The notes under the pieces: model-generated
Database searches by the model: none
Told to the model about the DNA's origin: nothing
Seen by the model: the letters and a program-made list of their open reading frames with translations, nothing else
Origin: RGIG3528 sp045616485
GTDB taxonomy: Bacteria > Bacillota > Clostridia > Lachnospirales > Lachnospiraceae
Reading direction: 5' to 3'
DNA: 37,244 bases
Assembly (NCBI GenBank): GCA_045616485.1
Contig: JAZLGU010000011.1
Span: 1 to 37,244, forward strand
Position numbers and translations under genes: made by a program
Shown here: in pieces, positions 32,200 to 37,244 of the stretch
Layout of the letters: the number at the start of each line of letters is the position of its first letter
How positions within the stretch are numbered: the first letter of the stretch is position 1

Positions 32200-33597
32200 C
32201 TATTTATTCTGAAGATACTCGTCGATACCCTTTGCGGCTACCTTACCTGCCTGCATAGCAAGGATAACTGTAGCAGCGCCTGTAACGGCATCACCGCCGG
32301 CAAATACGCCCGGACGTGTGGTCTGACCATTCTCATCTGCAACGATACACTTGTGTGCATTGCAATCAAGACCTTCTGTGGTAGAAGTAATGAGAGGGTT
32401 AGGGCTGGTACCAAGAGACATGATAACAGCATCAACATCAATAGTAAAGTCTGAGCCGGCCTTTACTACAGGACGACGACGACCGGATGCATCAGGCTCA
32501 CCAAGCTCCATCTCTACGCAGCTGATACCCTTTACCCAACCGTTATCGTCTACAAGGATCTCAGTAGGATTGGTAAGGAGCTTGAAGATGATGCCCTCTT
32601 CCTTGGCATGATGTACTTCCTCTACTCGTGCCGGAAGCTCAGCCTCTGAACGTCTGTAGATAATATATGTCTCAGCGCCAAGACGAAGTGCTGTTCTTGC
32701 TGCATCCATAGCAACGTTACCGCCACCTACGATAGCTACCTTTTTACCACGGAAGATAGGTGTATCATAACCTTCCTTGAAAGCCTTCATCAGATTATTT
32801 CTGGTAAGGAACTCATTAGCTGAGAATACACCGTTTGCCTGCTCACCTGGAATACCCATGAACTTAGGAAGGCCTGCACCGGAGCCGATAAATACAGCCT
32901 CAAAGCCTTCATCATCCATAAGCTCATCGATAGTGATGGACTTACCAATAATAACGTTGGTCTCAATCTTTACACCAAGAGACTTAACATTCTCTACTTC
33001 AGCGGCTACTACGGAATTCTTTGGAAGACGGAACTCAGGAATACCGTAAACAAGTACACCGCCTGCCTCATGAAGAGCCTCGAAAATAGTAACATCATAG
33101 CCCTTCTTTGCCAGCTCACCTGCACAGGTAAGACCGGAAGGACCAGAGCCGATAACTGCTACCTTTTTACCAAGCTTAACATCTGTGCCCTGAGGCTTTA
33201 CACCATTCTCACGAGCCCAGTCTGCTACGAAACGCTCCAGCTTACCGATGGAAACAGCCTCGCCCTTGATACCTCTGATACACTTAGCCTCACACTGAGA
33301 CTCCTGAGGACACACACGACCGCAGATAGCAGGAAGTGCTGAATATTTACTTATCTCATCGTATGCATTCTTGATCTCGCCTTTTTCTACCTCAGCGATA
33401 AATGCAGGAATGTTGATCTCAACAGGACAGCCCTTCTGACACTGTGGATTCTTACACTTTAAACATCTGGTAGCCTCAGCCATGGCTTCTTCCATGTTGT
33501 AGCCGAGACAAACCTCTTCAAAATTCTTTGCACGTACCTGTGGCTCCTGCTCACGTACAGGGACACGTACTAATTTATTTTCTACTACCATTTTCAT
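32200..33597 (-). CDS. nfnB: NADH-dependent reduced ferredoxin:NADP+ oxidoreductase, large subunit (NfnB; GltA-like)
   Basis: This 465-aa protein resembles the glutamate synthase small subunit. The N-terminal part has two [4Fe-4S] sets (Cys 45, 48, 53, 57 and 92, 96, 102, 106). An FAD site (VAVIGSGPSG, 147-155) and an NADP site (VAIVGGGNVAMDAARTA) follow. Alone it could be called GltA, but no glutamate synthase large subunit is present and the gene before it encodes an NfnA-type flavoprotein. The pair fits electron-bifurcating NfnAB, which couples NADH and ferredoxin oxidation to NADPH formation. AGGAGG precedes the start; the ATG two codons later is better spaced and may be the real start. 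It begins 12 bases after nfnA ends. Confidence 0.88.
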   Translation of the reverse strand: MKMVVENKLVRVPVREQEPQVRAKNFEEVCLGYNMEEAMAEATRCLKCKNPQCQKGCPVEINIPAFIAEVEKGEIKNAYDEISKYSALPAICGRVCPQESQCEAKCIRGIKGEAVSIGKLERFVADWARENGVKPQGTDVKLGKKVAVIGSGPSGLTCAGELAKKGYDVTIFEALHEAGGVLVYGIPEFRLPKNSVVAAEVENVKSLGVKIETNVIIGKSITIDELMDDEGFEAVFIGSGAGLPKFMGIPGEQANGVFSANEFLTRNNLMKAFKEGYDTPIFRGKKVAIVGGGNVAMDAARTALRLGAETYIIYRRSEAELPARVEEVHHAKEEGIIFKLLTNPTEILVDDNGWVKGISCVEMELGEPDASGRRRPVVKAGSDFTIDVDAVIMSLGTSPNPLITSTTEGLDCNAHKCIVADENGQTTRPGVFAGGDAVTGAATVILAMQAGKVAAKGIDEYLQNK

Positions 33598-33609
33598 CCG
33601 CCTCCTGTA

Positions 33610-34491
33610 TTAATTGCACTGGCCACAGCCACCGTGATGTGTAGCGCCTTCCTTCTCACGAAGGATAGCTCTGCCCTCTTCTGTCTTGTAAAGCTGCTGA
33701 CGCTTCATAGCTGCATCAAAGTCAACCTTCCAGCCATCAAATTCAGGACCGTCTACACAAGCGAACTTCACTTCATCGCCTACCTGAACACGACATGCAC
33801 CGCACATACCTGTACCATCTACCATAATAGGATTCAGGGAAACAACAGTAGGAATACCCAGCTCCTTGGTAAGAATAGTAGCAAACTTCATCATAATCAG
33901 CGGACCAATAGCTACTGCATGGTCATATACTTTTTTCTCTTCATTTACCAAATACTTAAGGCAGTCATTTACATTACCCTTACGGCCCATAGTGCCATCA
34001 TCTGTAGTAACATAAACATTTGCTGCTACCTTCTTCATCTCCTCAGCAAGGATAATAAGGCTTTCATTTCTGGCACCGATGATAACATCAACATCAACCC
34101 CCTGCTCATGAAGCCACTTAACCTGAGGATAAACAGGTGCTGTACCAACACCGCCTGCCATGAAGATCATCTTCTTTTTCTTAAGCTCTTCAACAGGCTC
34201 GGAACAAAGCTCGGAAGCTACTCCCAGAGGACCTACAAAGTCCATGAACTCCTCGCCTTCCTCATATGCAGCCATCATTTTAGTAGATGCACCAACTATT
34301 TGGAAAACTATAGTTACTGTTTCTTTCTCTCTGTCATAATCACAGATAGTAAGTGGAATTCTCTCGCCCTTCTCGTCAGTCTTTACAATGACAAACTGAC
34401 CCGGAAGGCACTTCTTTGCCACACGTGGTGCGTAAACATCCATAAGAACAATACTTTCAGAAAGCTTACGCTTAGCTAAAATCTTATACAT
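33610..34491 (-). CDS. nfnA: NADH-dependent reduced ferredoxin:NADP+ oxidoreductase, small subunit (NfnA)
   Basis: This 293-aa protein is of the ferredoxin reductase/PyrK type with an FAD site, an NAD site (MAGGVGTAPVYPQ) and a [2Fe-2S] site. The cluster ligands appear to be Asp225, Cys230, Cys233 and Cys245 (MVDGTGMCGACR and KFACVDG). Asp in the first place, where PyrK has Cys, is the NfnA pattern as I recall it from the Thermotoga enzyme, and separates it from dihydroorotate dehydrogenase subunits. The C-terminus ends with two extra cysteines (GGCGQCN). GGAG lies seven bases before the ATG. A promoter with a possible Rex site lies at 34536-34564. Confidence 0.88.
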   Translation of the reverse strand: MYKILAKRKLSESIVLMDVYAPRVAKKCLPGQFVIVKTDEKGERIPLTICDYDREKETVTIVFQIVGASTKMMAAYEEGEEFMDFVGPLGVASELCSEPVEELKKKKMIFMAGGVGTAPVYPQVKWLHEQGVDVDVIIGARNESLIILAEEMKKVAANVYVTTDDGTMGRKGNVNDCLKYLVNEEKKVYDHAVAIGPLIMMKFATILTKELGIPTVVSLNPIMVDGTGMCGACRVQVGDEVKFACVDGPEFDGWKVDFDAAMKRQQLYKTEEGRAILREKEGATHHGGCGQCN

Positions 34492-34507
34492 ACCTTGTCT
34501 CCTTTTT

Positions 34508-34524
34508 TTTGGTTATAAACCAAA
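34508..34524. promoter_or_regulatory. Palindrome in the nfnAB leader
   Basis: TTTGGTT-ATA-AACCAAA is a perfect inverted repeat about 6-22 bases into the predicted nfnA transcript, directly before the ribosome binding site. It could be an operator or a hairpin masking the ribosome binding site. Confidence 0.4.
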
Positions 34525-34535
34525 GTATTAATATA

Positions 34536-34564
34536 ACTATAACCATTTGTGAAAAAAATAGCAA
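34536..34564 (-). promoter_or_regulatory. nfnAB promoter with possible Rex site
   Basis: On the minus strand TTGCTA (34564-34559) and TATAGT (34541-34536) are 17 bases apart. The -35 box and most of the spacer form TTGCTATTTTTTTCACAA (34564-34547), close to the Rex operator TTGTGAA...TTCACAA in one arm. Rex senses NADH/NAD+ and represses fermentation genes, which would suit NfnAB. The promoter is supported; the regulator assignment is a guess. Confidence 0.5.
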
Positions 34565-34634
34565 GCTCTTTTTTTTACAACGTTTTTAATCTTTATTCAT
34601 AAAAATATCATAATTATTTGTTTTCAAAAAACCC

Positions 34635-34663
34635 TTTACTTTAGTTAAATAACGTGTTAAAAT
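34635..34663 (+). promoter_or_regulatory. Promoter toward the structured element and the yerC-like gene
   Basis: TTTACT (34635-34640) and TAAAAT (34658-34663) are 17 bases apart. The expected start, near 34670, coincides with the left end of the 188-bp hairpin element, so the transcript would carry the element as a leader of about 325 bases. Confidence 0.5.
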
Positions 34664-34670
34664 TGAAAAG

Positions 34671-34858
34671 TGAATTATTTACAGCTAATCGCAACGTGTG
34701 ACTGTCAGAGAACTTGTTCTCTGATAGTCATATGTAGCGATTAACCTGTAAAGGCTAGACATAAATGAACGAAATAGACCATAAGCAGCATTAGCTGCGA
34801 CTTACGCCAAAGGCGGAAGGGTCTATGAGTTTATTTATGGATGGCTGTAAATAATTCA
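34671..34858. repeat. 188-bp multi-hairpin element with 15-bp terminal inverted repeats
   Basis: The ends TGAATTATTTACAGC and GCTGTAAATAATTCA (34671-34685, 34844-34858) are perfect inverted repeats. Inside are a 7-bp stem TAATCGC/GCGATTA (34686-34692 with 34737-34743) enclosing a 14-bp hairpin (34700-34729, one G-U pair). A second branch pairs 34760-34770 with 34829-34839 and 34774-34780 with 34820-34826, and encloses GCAGC-ATTA-GCTGC (34785-34798) and CGCC-AAA-GGCG (34805-34814). Nearly the whole element folds into a closed, branched structure. It has no gene. It is either a MITE-like element or a structured leader RNA of the yerC-like gene. Confidence 0.8.
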
Positions 34859-34863
34859 TGTAG

Positions 34864-34956
34864 TGAATTATTTACAGCTAATCGCAACGTGTGACTGTCA
34901 GAGAACTTGTTTATTTATTTATTTCTAGCTGCGAATGATTCACGCAGTGAATCGTT
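34864..34956. repeat. Partial second copy of the hairpin element
   Basis: A 50-base exact direct repeat links 34669-34718 to 34862-34911. After 34911 the copy diverges into a TTTA-rich stretch, then reaches AGCTGCGAATGATTCA (34927-34942), which matches the right end of the full element at 12 of 16 bases. Five bases later a further left-end-like TGAATCGTT begins (34948). The full and partial copies are joined by 5-base spacers TGTAG and CGCAG, so the units look arrayed head to tail. Confidence 0.75.
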
Positions 34957-34994
34957 AAGGGGTTTGTATTTCCATTTAGGAGGATTATTTTAAA

Positions 34995-35297
34995 ATGAGT
35001 ATTAATATTAAGACACCGGCTGTAGATTATTTATTTGATGCTATTCTTAGTCTTAATGACAAAGATGAGTGTTATGCTTTCTTTGAGGATATCTGTACTG
35101 TAAATGAATTGCTTTCCCTCTCTCAGAGATTCGAAGTGGCCGCTATGCTCAGAGCCAAAAAAACATATCTTGAAATAGCTGAAAAAACAGGCGCATCTAC
35201 CGCTACCATAAGCCGCGTTAACAGATCACTGAACTATGGTAATGATGGCTACGATATGTGCTTCGCCAGAGTAGGTACATCACCAAAAGAAGATTAA
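34995..35297 (+). CDS. YerC/YecD family TrpR-like regulator
   Basis: This 100-aa protein matches the small TrpR-related family of Firmicutes (YerC/YecD). The helix-turn-helix is in TYLEIAEKTGASTATISRVNRSL (described by its ends TYLEIAE and SRVNRSL), preceded by the core LSLSQRFEVAAML. TrpR proper controls tryptophan genes; targets of YerC-like proteins are not established. AGGAGG lies upstream of the ATG with a long A/T spacer of about 11 bases. The predicted leader contains the hairpin elements at 34671-34956. Its own terminator now lies beyond the inserted IS1182-family element. Confidence 0.92.
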   Translation: MSINIKTPAVDYLFDAILSLNDKDECYAFFEDICTVNELLSLSQRFEVAAMLRAKKTYLEIAEKTGASTATISRVNRSLNYGNDGYDMCFARVGTSPKED

Positions 35298-35331
35298 GGG
35301 CAAAAAAAGGGGCTGTAAAAAAACTCCCCTA

Positions 35332-35369
35332 AAAAAGCAGCTATGGGCTCGCGCCCATAGCTGCTTTTT
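35332..35369. terminator. Strong two-way terminator at the left end of the IS
   Basis: A perfect 17-bp stem (35332-35348 with 35353-35369) with loop TCGC has an A-run on one side and a T-run on the other. It ends the yerC-like transcript and also stops outside transcription from entering the transposase gene. Confidence 0.9.
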
Positions 35370-35377
35370 GGTATAAT
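35369..35377 (+). promoter_or_regulatory. Extended -10 promoter of the IS1182 transposase
   Basis: TGGTATAAT (35369-35377) is a consensus extended -10. No -35 is visible because that position is in the terminator hairpin. The ATG follows the -10 by six bases, so the transcript should begin at or near the start codon. Confidence 0.6.
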
Positions 35378-35383
35378 TAATTT

Positions 35384-36964
35384 ATGCGACTAAATCAAAA
35401 AACCAATGATAATTATACAGTACGTCAGCTGAAATTACCACTGGAAATTGAAAAAATTATCAGCATATCTGACCCGGTATATACTTTTTGCGAGGTTATA
35501 GATCACATTGACTTATCAAAATATTTTGTAGAAAAGGACTACAAAACAGGTCGCCCAAGATGTGATGCGGAGAAACTCCTTAAAGTTGTACTGTTCGCTT
35601 TTATGGAGCATGGCATATGTTCGCTTAGAGAAATAGAAAAGCTTTGTCACACAGATATTCGTTTTATCTATCTCCTTGATGAAATGCCTGCACCGTCCCA
35701 TGCCACCTTCGGCAACTTCATCCGTAATGAACTGACGACTACGGTTGAAGAACTATTCAAAGATCTCAACAATTACATATTTACACAGGATTCTGTAGAC
35801 CTTAATCACCTCTACATCGATGGTACAAAGCTTGAAGCCAATGCCAATCGATACACTTGGGTCTGGAAAAAATCCTGCGTTAAGAACCGAGAAAAAGTAT
35901 TCGAGAAAGTTTCCAATCTTCTTGATGTTATTAATGCAGATATCTCTTTGCAGGGCATATGCTTCGAAAAGCGTGAAGAGTATGCCGTCGATTACCTGCA
36001 GGAGATTTTAGATGCTTACGCCAAGGCATACAACCTGCATCCTGAACTGTTTGTAACAGGATCAGGCCACAGAAAGAGCCATGAGCAAAGGTTGTATCAG
36101 GAACTTCAGAGTTATTACGGAAGGCTTAAAAACTATGCTGAACGCATTGAAATCTGTGGTGAATCAAGAAACAGCTATGCAAAAACCGACCACGATGCAA
36201 CATTTATGAGAGTGAAACGTGACTACATGGGCAATGACCAGCTTTTGCCAGCATATAACATGCAGGCCGGAGTATGCGACGAATATATCGCTGTTGTTGA
36301 CGTTAAGCCCTATGCTTCGGATATGGATTGTTTTGTTCCGCTTATGGAAAAGTTTAAAATCCAGTATGGTTTTTATCCCGAGTACCCTGTAGCAGATGCA
36401 GGATATGGTTCCTACAACAACTACCTTTACTGTGAAGAGCGCGGAATCAAGAAATATATGAAGTTCACTATGTTTGAAAAAGAAACAAAGAATGAAAAAT
36501 ATCACAATGACCAATTTCGAGCAGTGAACTTTAAACATGATGAAAACGGCAACCTCATTTGTCCGGGCAACAGAAAGTTTGTATTTAAGCATAATCAACA
36601 CATTCGAGGTAACAAATATGGAAGAACCGAAGAAATATATGAGTGTGAAGATTGTTCCGGTTGTCCACTAAAAGAACAATGCACCAAAGCTACAGGAAAC
36701 CGTACTGTAAGAATAAACAGAGAACTGTCATCTTTCCACAAAGAGGTGTTAGATAACCTGGAATCTATCCACGGAGCGCTCCTTTGTATGAACAGAAGTA
36801 TCCAATCCGAAGGAACTTTTGGAATAATTAAATGGGACCGTTCGTACAAACGACTGTTCAGGAGAGGCATAAAAGGTGTAATTCTTGAACTCACGTTGAT
36901 TTCATGCGGTTTTAACCTTTACAAATACTACAATAAGAGGAATCGAGTAGCCCTGGTAGCATAA
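35384..36964 (+). CDS. IS1182-family transposase
   Basis: This 526-aa transposase has an N-terminal DUF772-like part (SLREIEKLCHTDIRFIYLLD region) and a DDE catalytic domain. First Asp is in LYIDGTKLEANANRY, second in PVADAGYGSYNNY, and Glu in IQSEGTFGIIKWDRSYKRLFRRG (described by IQSEGTFG). A four-cysteine stretch (CEDCSGCPLKEQC) lies between the last two, as usual for the family. There is no frameshift or stop, so it may be active. No Shine-Dalgarno sequence precedes the ATG, and the -10 box is only six bases away, which suggests a leaderless mRNA. Confidence 0.95.
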   Translation: MRLNQKTNDNYTVRQLKLPLEIEKIISISDPVYTFCEVIDHIDLSKYFVEKDYKTGRPRCDAEKLLKVVLFAFMEHGICSLREIEKLCHTDIRFIYLLDEMPAPSHATFGNFIRNELTTTVEELFKDLNNYIFTQDSVDLNHLYIDGTKLEANANRYTWVWKKSCVKNREKVFEKVSNLLDVINADISLQGICFEKREEYAVDYLQEILDAYAKAYNLHPELFVTGSGHRKSHEQRLYQELQSYYGRLKNYAERIEICGESRNSYAKTDHDATFMRVKRDYMGNDQLLPAYNMQAGVCDEYIAVVDVKPYASDMDCFVPLMEKFKIQYGFYPEYPVADAGYGSYNNYLYCEERGIKKYMKFTMFEKETKNEKYHNDQFRAVNFKHDENGNLICPGNRKFVFKHNQHIRGNKYGRTEEIYECEDCSGCPLKEQCTKATGNRTVRINRELSSFHKEVLDNLESIHGALLCMNRSIQSEGTFGIIKWDRSYKRLFRRGIKGVILELTLISCGFNLYKYYNKRNRVALVA

Positions 36965-36993
36965 CTGATGCAGCAAAACAGCCTCAAAACTAT

Positions 36994-37019
36994 AAGCCTC
37001 AACTATGAGGTTTGTTTGT
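36994..37019 (+). terminator. Probable original terminator of the yerC-like gene
   Basis: AAGCCTCA pairs with TGAGGTTT (one G-U pair) around ACTA and is followed by a T-rich run. It lies just outside the right end of the IS1182 element, as expected if the element inserted between the gene and its terminator. Confidence 0.6.
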
Positions 37020-37050
37020 GTACGCAAAAATACGCGCTAGACAATATGTA

Positions 37051-37143
37051 ATGACCTCCACTTTGTAACTTCGTGGATTTACCTGTATAATGAAGTTGCT
37101 AGGACAACAAAAACAGGGATTACCGCATACAAAGGGAGGTCAT
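37051..37143 (+). other. Long-range stem enclosing the IS110 leader and ribosome binding site
   Basis: ATGACCTCC (37051-37059) pairs with GGAGGTCAT (37135-37143), and CTTTGTA (37061-37067) pairs with TACAAAG (37128-37134), with one bulged base. This gives a 16-bp stem that includes the GGAGG ribosome binding site. An inner hairpin GTTG/CAAC lies at 37095-37108. Transcripts that enter from outside would have the ribosome binding site masked, while those from the promoter at 37063-37091 would lack the 5' arm. Confidence 0.7.
37063..37091 (+). promoter_or_regulatory. IS110 transposase promoter
   Basis: TTGTAA (37063-37068) and TATAAT (37086-37091) are 17 bases apart. Transcription would start near 37098, inside the loop of the long stem, leaving the ribosome binding site free. 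Confidence 0.75.
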
Positions 37144-37146
37144 CAA

Positions 37147-37244
37147 ATGAATTATAACACAGTTTACGTAGGAATGGATGTGCATAAAGAAAATTTTTCA
37201 CTTTGTGCGTACACAATTGATGCTGAAAAAGCTTCTTATCACCA
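37147..37244 (+). CDS. IS110-family transposase, N-terminal part (runs off the window)
   Basis: Only 32 residues are present (MNYNTVYVGMDVHKENFSLC and further). VGMDVHK contains the first acidic residue of the DEDD (RuvC-like) site typical of IS110 recombinases, which use a guide RNA to choose targets. GGAGG lies 7 bases before the ATG. Whether the gene is intact cannot be seen. Confidence 0.9.
   Translation, partial: MNYNTVYVGMDVHKENFSLCAYTIDAEKASYH

Larger units (their letters stand above)
35309..36985 (+). mobile_element. IS1182-family insertion sequence, complete
   Basis: The element of about 1,677 bases has ends GGGGCTGT (35309-35316) and ACAGCCTC (36978-36985), imperfect inverted repeats (7 of 8), around an intact DDE transposase gene. 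AAAA on both sides could be the target duplication. It sits 11 bases after the yerC-like stop and separates this gene from the terminator at 36994-37019. Confidence 0.8.
37044..37244 (+). mobile_element. Left end of an IS110-family element, cut by the window edge
   Basis: The transposase starts at 37147 with the IS110-family opening VGMDVHK. The subterminal repeat at 37044-37058 is the exact reverse complement of 123-137, the right end of another copy. The outer boundary is not visible because IS110 elements lack plain terminal repeats. Confidence 0.85.

Noticed and set aside
32044..32454. Plus-strand frame of 136 codons
   Set aside because: It overlaps the nfnAB terminator and the end of nfnB, lacks a ribosome binding site and shows no family features.
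34671..34956. CRISPR array
   Set aside because: Repeats are only two, unequal, and part of hairpins; there are no regular spacers and no cas genes.

Overview
The window looks like chromosomal DNA of a low-GC anaerobic Firmicute, most probably a Lachnospiraceae (Butyrivibrio/Roseburia-like) species. The signs are a DUF975 protein, a DUF5688-like protein, a GGGtGRT protein paired with a NifU-like scaffold, an NfnAB transhydrogenase, a YerC/TrpR-like regulator, AGGAGG-type ribosome binding sites and A/T-rich promoters. No genus can be fixed from the sequence alone. Both edges lie in IS110-family sequence in the same orientation, so the window may be a contig that ended in two copies of a repeated element.

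Layout. 1-3970: a minus-strand operon rluF-ligA-metA ending in a double-hairpin terminator. 3980-8433: two tRNAs (Arg-CCG, Ser-CGA) and four genes: an anchored exported protein, a DUF5688-like protein, a GGDEF/EAL protein with a degenerate GGDEF motif, and a DUF975 membrane protein. 8312-23240: one long minus-strand operon. It encodes an 870-aa exported membrane protein, an ABC-2 ATPase and permease, a membrane protein with 36 tetrapeptide repeats, a MoxR ATPase, a DUF58 protein, two VWA membrane proteins, HolA and a histidine phosphatase. 23331-28620: an ABC transporter with its own two-component system, behind a promoter carrying two direct repeats 11 bp apart. 28620-30000: a decayed island with a broken ABC ATPase, two gene fragments and one intact anchored protein, bounded by two identical 47-bp repeats. 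30040-34570: GGGtGRT protein plus NifU-like protein, then NfnAB. 34620-37244: a promoter, a 188-bp multi-hairpin element with 15-bp terminal inverted repeats, the YerC/TrpR-like gene, a complete IS1182-family element, and the start of an IS110-family element.

How the genes work together. The MoxR-DUF58-VWA cassette with its own ABC-2 transporter and large extracytoplasmic proteins reads as one envelope-associated assembly or chaperone machine. Its substrate is unknown. NfnAB links NADH, NADPH and ferredoxin pools, and the GGGtGRT/NifU-like pair beside it suggests iron-sulfur or redox work. Sites resembling one arm of a Rex operator precede both operons. The structured element at 34671-34858 begins where the yerC-like transcript is predicted to start, so it is either a mobile MITE in a leader or a structured leader RNA. 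It is the least explained object in the window.
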